Assembly (NCBI GenBank): GCA_038501195.1
Contig: JBBPUQ010000002.1
Span: 5,595,001-5,659,000, forward strand
DNA length: 64,000 nucleotides
DNA from: Nemania diffusa
Lineage: Eukaryota; Ascomycota; Sordariomycetes; Xylariales; Xylariaceae
Direction of reading: 5' to 3'
Shown here: piece by piece, positions 1 to 13,200 of the stretch
How the letters are laid out: each line of letters begins with the position of its first letter
Position numbering within the stretch: the stretch's first letter is position 1
Position numbers and translations under genes: made by a program
Notes under the pieces: generated by a model
What the model saw: the letters and a program-made list of their open reading frames with translations, nothing else
The model's database searches: none
Told to the model about the DNA's origin: nothing

Positions 1-3000
1 ATGTCCTATTTAGAATTTTGGCGTTAGAACCAGTATTGTGCGCGACAGGTTTGCAATTTTCAAAAGAAGTTGTGAAGTAAACGAGAGCAGAAATCCCCGG
101 GGGTACTCTAGATTACCCTTGTTTCCCAAAAAGACACACTAAAAGCTAGGTAACGGAATCAAGTCTTACCTCCTTCACAGACCGGCACATAGCATCAAGT
201 TGCCCCCTCACAACCTCCGTAGCTTCGCGGAACATGGAATGGCGGGTATAGTCGACATGGTTAATCATTGCTTCCTTCATGCGTGCATATGAGCCTTGGC
301 CGTGCTCATTAGTGCAGATAGTATAGGCCTCCATCATCGCCTCACAAATAACGGGGGTGAACTGTCGGTTAGCTTCCCGCTGCAGCTCAGTGACTTTTGA
401 ACTGATGGTTATTGGCAGCCCTTGTACGGTCCGCATGTGTGCCAGGATTTGGTTCGACAGGGTAACGAGGCCAGTAATGTTAGTATGGCGTTGCTCTGCT
501 CGAGCTTTGGCGGCCTGATGGAATTGCTGCAGCTTAACTGCCGTTTCTTTTGCGAAGCTATTCAGTATGGCGGGCAGTCGTCGTTGGAAAGCTCGTTCCC
601 AGCCAGTTGCTAGGTTTCGAGAAATGGGATCAAATAGATCTTGGTTGAAGTCTCGTGGTCCAGAAGCACCACTGTAAACCCCTTGCCGACGAACAGTCGC
701 CTTGTACGTCGCCCAGAATAAGCCGCCTTCACTTCGAGGTGCGCCCCATGAATAGGCAGTGGTGGGGGCAGACTCAATTGCCGAAGGTGTAGACGCGTTG
801 ATATTCTCGAAAATATGCTCCTCTAAACAATTTCGAATGAGGTTTATCGATTGTTTGAGTGAAGATTCGAGTTCCTGTAGGACTAGAGTTAATTGTGTTC
901 AAGTTAAAACATCACAGATGAATAGTATTTCTTATTTGCGCTCAAGAGTGATAGGGATACAGATGTTAAATTCAAGTCACGCGACTTAGTTGCACTAAAA
1001 CTTGTTTCCTTTTCCCAGGGTTCCCACGATGCATCTGTCACAGCAGTCAAGCAAGCCGGGGTATGGCAGATTCACATACCTCTTCCAAGTGGTTCAACAG
1101 CTTCTTCAGGTGCTGCTCTTCCAGGCGCTTCTCGCTGTCCGTCAGATTCGACGTAGTGCCATCATTTGCAGACCACAACTTCATCGAGTTAACGAGCTGA
1201 GACAAATCGTTCAGGAAACGGCGGTAATCGTGCAAGCGCCCAGCTTCAGTCAACTTCCTGGCGTGCGCCTGCAACTTCGGAATCTCGGTATCCTCGACAG
1301 ATAGGTAGCCATGGCTCTGAAAGTCATCCTTTTCTAATTTTCCGCTGAGCTGCTGGTACGCACGGCTGCTGACGCAGAACACGGGAAGCTTGCGGGCGAT
1401 CTCGTCGTAATCTCGATTGTCCTGATCAGGATCAAATGTTGCGTCGTCTTCTTCTATGGCATTTTCTTGGTCTAGCCTAGTGTTGGGTTAGCAACTGGAT
1501 CCAATGCATGCGCGTTGTCCAGAAATGACTTACTCTTTAATGCCCATCGCAAAGTCCTGCTTAATAGCAGCTCTCGAGTATTCATTGCGACCTTGTATGC
1601 AGATGGCTTTCACGTCTGCCAGTATCTTTTCTCGTTCCTTCTGAATCTTGACAATCTCTTGACGAGATTCAGCGATTTGGGAATTAAGTGACCGGTTCTC
1701 TCCGCGTAAGTTCTTCCGCTGCGCTCTGAGTGATGATATCTTCTGCTCGATGTCTTCCTCTGTAAGAGGCTTGCGACTCTGTTCCGGCTGCGAGTTTTCC
1801 TTATCACTCGGGCTGGAATCATAGTCATCCATGCTATTATCTCTCCTTCGCTTCCTAGGATTGGCTGTTGGTGCATAGACGGCCTCACCACCAGATATTT
1901 GGGATTGGAGATCCTCCCACATATCGGCCTCAGTCTCGCATTCTTCAATTTGCTCACCGAGCTTCTTCTGGGTATCCTTGAGATCAGAAATTCGAGACTG
2001 AAGAGATAGTGTGGTTTTCCTCATATCTTCAGCAGCTTCCCACGATTCGGCAGTCTCGGCTTCGAGGCCGAGGCTTTCAGCGGCTTCGGTAATTGAGATA
2101 TCATCCGTCTTAGAACAGATAAAGCTTACAGTCGAGTACGTCCCATCATACTTGAGCTGCCTCTTGAATGTATCACCGAGTAGGGATTTGGCCGTCTTGT
2201 CATCCACCGCACGAGTGATTGGGGCAACGATCCAGAGCCCCGTGCAAGACTTCATGTAGTTAGCTGCCACAGCCGCTCGAGCCGCGTTCGAATCTTGAAC
2301 ACCGGGCTAAAGTCAGAGCTTCCAGTCAGTATCAAGGTTACAAACAGCCGCTCCTACATAAGCTCAACACTATGTAGGACACTAGTTACAGAGTCAAGCT
2401 ACGGATGACGTGGAAGCAAATATTCCTCAACATACCAGATCAACAAGGACAGCACCTGTAGAAAGAGCATGCGCCTTTGTGAAAATTCGGACCACTTTAA
2501 TGAGTGGCCAATACTCCATAGGGACGTCGACTCTTTTTTTGTTATCGATGGGGCCAGTCGATTTCTCCTTACTATCAACATAATGTTGCATTCCCCGGTA
2601 AAGCTTCTTAGCCGTGGTCTCCTTGAGACGTTTTATAGTGCCTAAGATACCACGGACAGCCGGTTCGCTGGCGAGGTCTTCAGGTTTGGCATTGGCAATC
2701 ATCTCCCTAGTCTTTTGTGGATAAACTGCTTTCACCTTTGCATAGGCAATGCCGGCGTCGCTGTCAGCCTTAGTGGCGTCGCGAGCAATCTGGCCGCTAC
2801 CGTCTAAGAGATCAGTGAACAAGACTCGGAGTTCTCGGAGCCAGTCTTCGGCAGAAATGAACTCGATCTCAGCTCGGTAGAGTTCCTGAGGGTCATCCGA
2901 GTCGTTGAAAGATATTTCGGTTGGGGATGCAGTGCATGCCCGCAGGCAGTTAGTAGGCAACAGCCTATGATGCATTAGCACGAGTAGGGCGAGAGGGATG

Positions 3001-3530
3001 AGCAACACTTAGGCTTGCACAGAAAGTGTTGCAACGAAGTTGAGCTACTGGGGAACAGAGAAAAGGACCAACCTTTCCTCGTCGAGTAAAGCATTGATAA
3101 CAGAACTTTTACCAGCCCCTGTATTACCAACAACGCCAACGACAGTGCGGGTAGGTGTAGTACGCTTCTCTAGAGCAAGGATCGATCTGATCCAACTATC
3201 GACTTCTGGGCCTGTGTAGGTGCTCAGGGCATCGTGCAGCTGATTGAGGAGAGTGGCAGCAACGGAGACACCAGGCTCAAGAGCTTGTAGCGAATTCTCA
3301 TTACACAATCTCTCAAGATAGTTGGTCTCAATAGGTTCATCATCGCCCAGTCCCTGATCCAAATCTGGCCCAAGTGCCAAGGTAGCGCTAGCTAGAGTCT
3401 CGGAACCTTGAAATGGGACATCGGGCAGGGATAATGCATCTGAGGGTTCAGGCTTAACTTTACCGTTGTTAGAAACATCGGACGCGGTTGAAGGCTCTCG
3501 CTTCACCCGCCGAGGCGTGCGATTTTCCAT
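1..3530 (-). CDS. Dynamin-family large GTPase (SLIP-GC-like), 3' end cut by window
   Basis: Five exons join in frame: 3530-3073, 2964-2436, 2306-1534, 1476-1080 and 874-170, giving 954 codons before the next intron; an acceptor (AAATAG) lies at the window edge, so the C-terminus is probably outside. The P-loop GNTGAGKSS is near residue 138. The exon 1/2 junction restores LPTNCLRACTASPTEI, a G2-like segment. The exon 2/3 junction restores DLPGVQDSN (G3), and SKTD (G4) follows. A Glu/Arg-rich, coiled-coil-prone region with a basic KRRR patch comes next, then a helical C-terminal part. This order matches fungal proteins often labelled nuclear GTPase SLIP-GC, which belong to the dynamin superfamily. 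Their substrate and role in fungi are unclear, and nothing in the neighbourhood clarifies it. An alternative acceptor near 107 would end the protein with a stop near 60. The family call is firm; the exact ends are less so. Confidence 0.85.
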
Positions 3531-5650
3531 GTTGAAAAGTTGACAGCTTAATACATCAAGTTAAGTGGTGGGATACAGGGCAGCAGAAACAGACCAGGTG
3601 CTTAGTGTTAGTTGTATAGGGTCGTATCGTTAACCTAATCTAGTTGTTAGGAGTTGGGGAAGAAGAATGATCAGGGTGATGAAAAAAGTGTGCAGGTTAT
3701 GCAGGCTGCAGTAGAGGTTGGGGGGGCAGAGTCAGCGATTAGATATGTAGATATAGCTTGACTTAGGTAGGTCGTTTGATAGAATCGAGAGAAATAGTGA
3801 TCGAACAACACCTAAGAGGTAGCAACAACAGCCCGGGCGATTGGTTGTTTGCCGAAATTTCGAGCATTGTACCTACCTCCTTACATCATTGTTCAAGACG
3901 CGTTCTGACACGCGTTGCTGCAGCCACTTAAAATAAGGTACTAGGGACCTATCTAATCAGGTAGTGGTTAGTGCAATTATACTTAGCCTTACGTGTAAGA
4001 ATGGCGGGGAATCAAAGTAACTCACTCACCTAACCCTCCATCTAGGTACCGACCCACCCGGCCCCATAGTAAGGATCGAGTACTTATATATATCGGGTTA
4101 CACAAGCAAATGACCTCGATATATGCATTTTATATGGGGCTTTGTATTCCTTGGCGCTGCATGCATGCGCTTCTCCCGAAGGTGCCGTTGCGTCTCGCCA
4201 ATCTCAATGTAACAAACAGCTCTTTTTGTATAAGAACACCATATGTACAAGTAGGTGGTTCTGCCGATCTGTTTTCTTTTTGCTACTCATCTTCAATTCG
4301 GCCATTTATATATAACGTCATCAGGTCAAGATATATAAAATGTAGGTAGTGTTTACTGCGATGCCTCACGTTACGCCAGGTTCAGGTCCGATCAATAACC
4401 ACTCATAATCATGATAGGAACTATCTATTATTGACACGTTAATTAGAGTAGCAGCTATGAAGCAAATACACCTATACTATCTACCTTAGGCCCGCCCATG
4501 CTTATTTGGTCCATTATACTGTGAATACGGCGCTCTCATATTCTTCATATAGTTGAGGTATAGTCATTACATAATACAGCCACCTTCCAACATCCGTCCG
4601 CCCAAATAGCGCTATTAACTTATCTCTTATGGTGGGTGATGTATCGTCTACCTAGCAGAAAAGCCGCGATCGCGTGATCTGCCACTGCAAAGACCGAATA
4701 TTCGCATCGATGAGGCCTCAATATGAAATCCGGCTCTTGCCCGCATGTCGATGGAACCTTGCCATGCCAGGCAGGCTGTCGCCTGTCCGGATGTTCAACA
4801 GACTTCATGGTGGATCCAAGGCAGCCGGGCGCTGTTCTTTGTAGTCATCCTTTTCTCGGATTGGTCATCTAATATACTGGCTCAGGGCCGTGAGAACATC
4901 GGCTATTATGTGACTGGCCTGTTACGTAGCAGTAGCATCACATCACACTCTATAGCGAGATCTGGCAATCTCCAGGCTGGAGACGACAGACGCAACGTTC
5001 ATGTTCGGACTATTCCTTCCAACTCTCTTTTCTAGCCTAGAGGAGACCAAGGGACATGCTCGGAGGTGGCAGCAAGTGCCGGGAACGAAGTATGCCGTGA
5101 TGCCAACATGGACCTGACAAGTATATACTGTACTTCAATTTATCCGGCCCTCCGGTTTGTCTACCTTGGCTCCCCGACAATTCACTAACAGTGCACTCCC
5201 GCCGCCAGCTGTTATAGGAAAATCTCGATATGTCATTCAGCTAAGATGCGCATTAAAACATGGCCATAGCCGCGGATGCTCATATTACCAAACAAGCTGT
5301 TGTAACGCTTCTCCATATTAGATTGCCAAGCGGTTCTAGGTCTCCATGACTTCCAATCTTGGCCATCGTCGAGAGCGGCTCAGCCCTGGACGTTTTCGAG
5401 ATGAGGTGAACTTCTTCTAGTTAATATTGAGGTGGCCGTCTTTCTCGCTTCTATCATCTTGGCTAAGGCATCTTATTAGGTCATCCAAAGTGGTATGCAT
5501 GCTGAGAGGAGATATCAGACTGCATCAATCTCGGCACTTAGCGAGCTAGTAACTCACTTTTGCTAATGCGCATAAAATAATTATTCCGCTATCTCACTCA
5601 CGGCTCACGGGAAGAACTCTCACTCCAAGCGAGGCATATATGATATCACG
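3531..5650. other. Intergenic region, divergent promoters
   Basis: This 2.1-kb spacer separates the minus-strand GTPase gene from the plus-strand GH16 gene, so it should carry both promoters. The open frames in it (for example 4110-4349 and 4745-5035) are short, lack recognisable domains and do not join through plausible introns, so I do not call genes. The segment 4080-4340 is rich in TATATA strings. I see no repeat family or RNA gene. Confidence 0.6.
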
Positions 5651-7249
5651 ATGGCGTTGGGCGTTTTCAGCTGCTGGTTTGTGCTTGGGGTTATGATCCT
5701 CTCATTTCACCCCGTACGAGCACAAAACTATCCCCTCGTCACAGACTCAAGATGTAACTGCTATCGGACAAACACATCGGTCTCTCACTACTTTCGGAAC
5801 CATAAGTTCTTCGATTTCCGGTCCTTATCACAGTATGCCCGTGTACCCAGCCCGATAGACACAGCCGATGGAAACACGAATGCGCCTGTGACGAGCGCCT
5901 ACTTCCAGTCGCCAGAATGGACAAACACTTGGTTGATTCAGAATTGGAACAACAGCGCCCAGATGGGCGGGGACTCGGACAAGACGGGAAGCGATGCGAC
6001 AGTGCTCATGGTGAACTCCCCGAATAATATTTACATCCAGCATAACGACGACCGGAACCCGTCCTCCAATACGTATCTCGTCATGCGGACCATGCGCCAC
6101 GGGAATTTTCAGTCGGCGGCCGAGATCGAGTCCGGCACCTATAACTATCAGTACTTGTCCATCCGCATGTACGCCCGAACCAAAGGGTCACCTGGCGCCA
6201 TCACCGCCATGTTCACTTTTCGCAACAGTGATACATTGTCCAAGGTTCAGGAGTCAGACCTCGAGATCCGGACAATTGACCCCGTGCAGTATATTCAGTA
6301 TACGAATCAGCCAAGCTGGAACACCGATGGTAATATCCCCCAGGCCACACGTAATGTCAGTTTGCCCTCCAAACTGGGTTGGTCTGACTGGCAGTACCAT
6401 CGCATGGATGTAAGTGAAGTCTCATTTTCCTCCACACATGTATCTATTGTGAATTACAACGCTAAAGTTTAACTGTGAAATCCTACCCAACTAATTGATA
6501 ATTACTATGCTGCCTCTCCCTTCAGGAAGAGAACGCTGATATTCTACAAATCAGTGGACCCCAGGCTCTACCAGCTGGCTCGTAGACGGGAAGCTCGTAT
6601 CCTCGATCCAGTTCCAGGCCCCCAAGGACGCCAGCCAGGTCATTTTCAACACGTGGAGCGACGGAGGCACCTGGAGCGGGAACATGACGGCAAACGCGTC
6701 GGCAGAGATGCAGATCCAATGGATCGAGCTCGTCTACAACACCACCGACAGCAGTCCGGCCCCTCCCGCAGCAGCTCAGAACTGTGCCAACATCTGCTCC
6801 ATCGACCAGACCTCGAAGACCGGCACGCCTGTCTTGATTCAGGAGCCACAAAGTACGGAAACCCTACCCCCTTTGCCTTCATATGTACCACCTCTAGAAT
6901 TTGTTTCTTTATTTGAAATATTGGCGCTGGGTTAGCTAACATGTCATCTGGGCACAGACCCTCAGAATCCCGGTAGCGGCTCCGGCACTGGCACCTGCGC
7001 ATCTGCGAAGTACGGGCAATGCGCCGGTAAGACCGTGAGTTACCCCTGGAGTCATTTTCTTCTCTTTCTGGTAACTTGAGAGCTCCCGAAATGTCTCAGG
7101 GGCATGTTTCGGGAGCATGTTTCGAGAGCTGTAGAACTACGTAAAAGAGTAATTACTGACTCCAGCGGTTATAGTGGACCGGCTGCGGAAAATGCGCATC
7201 CGGCACGACGTGCAAGTACCAGAACGACTACTACTCGCAGTGCCTGTAG
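5651..7249 (+). CDS. Secreted GH16-family glycoside hydrolase with C-terminal CBM1
   Basis: Four exons join in frame: 5651-6409, 6555-6852, 6958-7034 and 7175-7249 (402 residues). Residues 1-24 form a signal peptide ending VRA before QNY. The catalytic motif E201-S-D203-L-E205 fits the GH16 ExDxE signature. The first splice gives HRMD-WTPGSTSWLVDGK, the conserved beta-strand of GH16 folds. After a Ser/Gly/Pro linker, the last two exons encode a CBM1: KYGQCAGK, WTGC, ASGTTC and NDYYSQCL. It has six cysteines and the usual aromatic face (Tyr, Trp, Tyr-Tyr). GH16 enzymes cleave beta-1,3/1,4-glucans or related polymers; the CBM1 would bind cellulose or chitin. The protein probably acts outside the cell on plant or fungal wall. 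Subfamily and substrate cannot be fixed from sequence alone. The first acceptor (AAATCAG before TGG) was chosen because the nearer CTTCAG would break the frame. Confidence 0.88.
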
Positions 7250-10200
7250 ATATCGCCACTTTCTGCATTTCATTTTTCTTTACTTCTATCGTAGCGGCGG
7301 GGAAAATGGCAGCGGGGATTTTGGATATTCGCTCTCTGCCTGTTTGGGCATCGTTGATACACCATGACACACATTGTAGGATTCCCTCCTTGTCTTACAA
7401 TATACCTAATGGGATTGGTGCGAGCAATATAATGTGATAACAAGTTTGATATTTATGCAGGACAAATTTTAGCACGATCTATTTAAGATACTTAGTTAGG
7501 TATTTTACTTCTCCATGCCAATATACGCCAGTCTTTACAAGTACTCATGTAAAACCACAAAATTTCGTTCTCTTACACGTTAGTAAAATGAAATTAAGCT
7601 AGACATACATGTCCATTTCGACAAATATGTACTTTTATTCATTATATAATTAGATTACAAGTAGCAGGTTCTTCATTTTGTAGAGTTTCATCTATCCAAT
7701 ATTAACATTAGAGTACTTGACAGTGTCTCGACTTTGATTCATTAAAAACTGTGTACGCCAAAGAGAATTATCCAGACCCGGAGATTTTAAACGGCAGTGC
7801 GTAGTGAGTAGTCAAAGCATATATGTCATACTAACTACAACAAAAAAGAGAGGAAGAAAAAGGAAATAGAAGCCAAGGACTTGTTTCCTTTCCTTAGGGG
7901 TTTCCTATATGGTCCTATCTCCGCCTCGCTGGATACCTAATAAGAAGATTCACTGAGGTGTCTATAATAGGGACTTGTGATGAATGATATAACAGCATAA
8001 ACTAAATGGTGCAATTAGAAGCGCCACTTGCACATACCCTAATACCTTATACCGCATTTACAACATCGCCCAGTCACATACAGCATGCACAGTTTATAAT
8101 TTCGTACAATACTAACTCTCGGGATGTAAGGGGTAAGCTAAGTTGCTACAACATAAACTCGTAAGTCTCACAAAATATTAAGGTTCTTAACCAAGATGTA
8201 ATGAGTTCCCAACGTATACATAAAAGGTAACATCTACGGAAATTCAAAATGAATAGGTTGACACTTGCGACATTGGCATCCCTGAGGTTTCAATTCATAT
8301 GTATATATATATATTATCAGATGATGGTGGACGCATTTCATCTTGAATGATGTATCGTATGAAGTTACACATATATGCTCGCCAAAGGTCATGATGGGAG
8401 ATAATGCTTAAAGAGCTCGCTACTATAACTTATGAACCCTTGAAATGCGTGTGTGTAGGAGTATCAAACTACTTGCTCAGATAAGCTATATGATACTGTC
8501 TGCCTACTATCTGCTTCGCCGGAAAAATCTTCGAACTATTTTCAACCTCGCATCTACCCAACAGCTTGCCTGCGAAGTATACTATGACGTCTCCTTGTTT
8601 TATGAGCGTTGGCCTACAAGACCATTCTATCTTCGTGAGTCTCCATAGTTCTATACGATGTTTTTATCTTCTCGTCAATTGGGATGGGCCATGGTATAGA
8701 GCAAGTACGTCATATCAAGGCTCTGTTTGTGTCTTCTGCATAACAACCTGCCTACACCCGTTAGCTTCGACGCTGCGTGTTTATACAGAATATACTAGAT
8801 CTGTTGATTCCTATTCGCATTCCGATCACCGTCCTACGACACGAAGGGCACGATCACTTGAGGCCGACTGAAATGGTTATACAATTCCTGAAAAAGAAGC
8901 ATCATGACGTTATATCTGTGTAGTAAACAAGGAAACATATAGGATTGGCCAAGGAAAGTCTAGGGCCCGTGGCGAGACAACACCGATTATGAGCTATTAT
9001 CCCGATGCGACAAGCACCTGCCAGAGAAGACTAGTTGCTCAAGCGGGATGATGCTTAGCCCACATGGTCTTGATCAGAGGAACACGTGAAGTCTGCTATG
9101 GATACTAAAAGGACCACCAACAGGCCACGGCACGTAATAATCCGGCGCAGAACCTCGATACGATGAATTGCCAAAATTTCTTCACTAAAACGAAGGACCT
9201 CGAGCTCCATATGTCGGCTGTAAACACTCTCTTGGGTGATGATATAGCAACGGTGCTGTGTAAGGATGCTTATAGACCCCTTTTAGATTTGGAAGGCCTG
9301 GGAGGAGTTCACCGCCTATACCACCGGTATTATTAGGCTAGGAGCTACCCTAGAACTCTCTCTTCCCCGTAGACGTGGGATCTTGGAAGCTAGAGTGGGC
9401 AAATTAAACGTCATTCCGTCCTACTACTCTTGCGAGCTCTCGAACTTCTTCATATCGTGTCTTTCGATGACTGGATCCTGATGGATGAGTACCGCCAGTG
9501 GTAAGGTCCTAATGGTGCGCTTTCTGCCTACTACCACGCTATCATGAATTGACTTAGCTCCGTGTTCTTCGTATAGGCAGGTACGGTAGCTGGTAAAGCC
9601 AGCCCTAAAAGAACCGAACGAATATACCGTGAGAATCTAAAACACGGTAATAGTTTGAACGATCGTGAAACGAAACAAGAGAGGTCCACGCAAGCATATT
9701 ATATGGGCCATGGCCGGGCAGGTAGGCCCCTTCATAAGAGAGCCTGGGAGAGCCTAGGCAGCGGGAATGGTACGAGACGGGCGTATTCTCCAGCACAAAG
9801 GTTCCCTGGTCCCGACAACGCTGGGCTATAGCACGGACGGCATTATGCGACATGGAACATGGGTGACGACTGCGCGCGGCGGGCATTGGAAAAAATTTCG
9901 GCGATCAGATGTTTTTTTCTCACCCAGAGCGCAGCATTAACCGGTGTTTCAGGCCAAGTGCCGTGAGCGAACGGGCGTGGGATTCCATCGTTCCATACAC
10001 TACCAACACTACTGTATTACTACTCTAGGCATTTGCCTAGATACTGTACTGCTACTGTGCTCTCCCCGCCCTGGTCCGTTGCCTATTCGGTTCGGGCACA
10101 CACACGAGAGAGAGCTTCTGAGACTCTCAGCGCGTCCGGATTCCGGGGCAGACCTGGTAACGGCAGGCTTAACGTCAGTGTGCTAAGGCAATGGGTGGAT

Positions 10201-13200
10201 GGGATGGGTGTTTGGCCGATACCTCCATCTATCTATAATCTACGTAAATCTCCGATGGGGTGTGGAGTCGCGGTCGAAATAGGAAAGGAAAGCTGCAAGC
10301 GAGCGAGCTGGTTTCTACTCATGGCTTGCTTATGGGGGGCTTTAGCTGCCTCTTCTGCGATTGGGCGCAATGTGCCACACACATACTTGTAACTCGTGTA
10401 CTGTACCACTCTAGATGTAAGTCAGTAAGGCATGTCATATCGTGAGCTGACTGTGTTATGACTTAGCTACTGCGAGTAAGTCCTACACTAGATAGATAGG
10501 TACCGGCAAACAGAGAGACTGAGCATGCAGACTTAATGGGTTCATTTTTAGATAGCGTAGGTATGTAGGTACATCACCCGATCGCAAGGGCCTTGTTTCA
10601 ACAGCTGCACGCGATACCTGCTTGGTGCAGCATGCTGCATAAGTGCTAGTAATGAGTTCCATAAGTACGTAGGTATTCTGTACGGCTCAGTATTGTGGTG
10701 TTTAGGACTGATGGCTACCATGGTTGGCGATGAGCGCGTTTAATGCGACGCTACGCTACGCATACTAGCTGGTGAGCTGGCAGTGAGAAGATTGTCATAA
10801 CATCAAATGCGAAAGTACTCTGTAGTGCGTAGGTAGCGTATTCTATAGACGGCTTGGTGTTAGAGATTCTGTACTTGGCCCTTAACCAGGTGGACAGACG
10901 CCCATGTGTACTCTACATGCTGTAGGTGCGGGACCGAAGCGGAATACTGAACGGCACGGAAAGCGTCTCTGTGCGGAAAGAATAGATCTCAAATACCTAT
11001 GCGTACTCTGTAGAATAGCGGTAGTAATTGAAGCGAACCATGGGATGCTTCAGTCGCCCGTCGCGTTTCCGATGTCTGTATTCTGGTCTAGACTACTCAC
11101 CCACTAACAAATATGCACAGGTAGGTTGGTTGTCTAGGCAGTGTACAGTACAGTAGACAGTAGGGGACGCCGACGCTATTGGCTGCAGGCTTTTCTGTTT
11201 GGTGTGACCCGTGCGAGAGCTCTCCATCCTTCATTATCTGGGATTGCGGGTTGGCGTCTCTCTGTCGGTGATGTGACGGGCGAGATGGTGGGGAAGGTGG
11301 GGTAGCAAAAGTGATGCCCCAATGAAGGATTTACGAATCAGCGCAGCAAATGCAACCTCAGCGGGGTTCAAAAGGCCCAAGCTCCCTGTGCTACCACCAC
11401 TCACCTATCACGACCCATGTCCGCCGAGCAGCCATTGGCCAGTTGAAATGACGAGACCCCGTGACATCGCGACAGAGCAGGGGTCATCGTAAGCTTTTCG
11501 AGAAGTTTGGCGGGGGTGTTAGCCTCTTAGCTGCAGCTCTTTCAGCTCCCCGTCGTGTGTTTACGCGCTCCTTTCGCTTCCTTCTGTTGTTTACTTGTTT
11601 CCTCTTTGGGCCGTGTCTACGCTGCCTATCTGCTGTAGCCTGTCACTACTTGCGCTGTAAGCAAAGATAACCCCTCAACTCCGTACATCGGCCCTTTGCA
11701 TAAGACAAGACCAGTAAGCCTGCCTGGCCTGCGAGTTTCATAGCCTCATGATCCGTATACCTGCCTATCGGTATTGTCTTATCTCACTGGTTCGACATCG
11801 GTTGCATACCTGCGCATAATACCCAAGGGAAGGGCACACCTGGGTGGCTCTGAGATGCATTAACTGCTCATGTTTCATCGAGCTCGATAAGTGTGTTTGA
11901 TGATTTAGTTCGCAACATGTGATTTGTGTTGATGCCGTCCATCGATCTTCTCGCCAAGCCCTAAGAACGGCGATCTAGCTAGTTTGATGATAAGCCGGGC
12001 GAGTAGTTCGTAAGCCCTGCGCATCTTCATGGTGCCATGAGGCCCGATAGCACACTACACTATTCTGTACGCGCCGGAGACTATCTTTGCCTACTTAGTA
12101 TAGCTCACAATTTGTTAGTATGTATGTAGACCTCGTCTTGTACGACGCTCGTAGTTGTATTTATTGGTAGTGTAAAATTAGAATCGAATAATCTACCAGT
12201 AGGGACTCTCAGTTGGGAACCGTTGGCGCCGATGATACCATGAATTAGCCGATGAAGCCGGGGCAGGCAGAACCAAGGATTCGCCTAGTCAGCCTAGCCT
12301 AGCCCGTCGAAGTCAATCGCTCGCTCGCTCGTCAGTAACGAATAGGGAGGGATGACTAGCAGTGGATCGTGATCTGAATCCTCAAACAGCGGCTTTGTCT
12401 GTCTTGCAGGTGATTATGCACGGCCGACGTGATCGTGACAGATCATGGAGTCGGATCGTGCAGTAGAAGGCGGCTGCGATACCATTCAGAGAATAGACGT
12501 GCTGTGTGTGAGACGGCCTTGCTTCCCGTCGCACATGAATTTCTTGCATATGCAACGGGATAGGCTACAGAGGGCTACAGAAGGCCAAGAGGGCCGCGGA
12601 GGGCTGACTTCCCGAGTCTCGGGCTCGCTCGCTCTCGTCAGAAATGATATTCGGCACTAGAGACAACTGCGGTAAGCAGGTAGGCACTGCTAGGTAGTCT
12701 AGCTAGGTATCTCGAACAGGCTATGACGACATGTTACAGTTTCGATGCGACGGTTAAAGGGAGATTGAAAATTTACGCGCCGGTACAGAATATACGAGCT
12801 GTCTCGTAAGAAACATGACGTCTTACACAAGCCATTAGCTCGGGACTTTTTAGGTAGGTATAATGTAGGTATTACGGTCCGTAGGTGAGGTCGAAACTAA
12901 TTCATTGACCGAGGTCTCGAAAGTGGTCAATTGGTGTTTTTCTTCAAGAATCATATCTCAGATCCCCACGGCCCCCTATCTGCGCGGTCGCCCTTAAAAT
13001 AAGGTTAATATTTAGATAATGGTTTCTTTTTTTTGCTAATCGCTCTTTATCGGCCTTACTGATTACCACGAACTATCGCCTAGCTGGGTATCCCTTTTGG
13101 CCTTGTGCTCATAATGCGAGCTTCAATTTCTTTTGCCCTCTTCATCCCTTATAGCTGCTGACCGCTTCACCGTGCTAAGGATAGGTAGCTCAGGGTTTGC

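Noticed and set aside
9130..9330. Open stretch reading LELHMSAVNTLLGDD
   Set aside because: It may be a gene relic, but stops interrupt it on both sides and no family was recognised, so I do not call a gene.
9605..9886. 93-codon minus-strand frame in the gene-poor region
   Set aside because: No domain, no flanking exons with good splice sites, and a composition not distinct from random.
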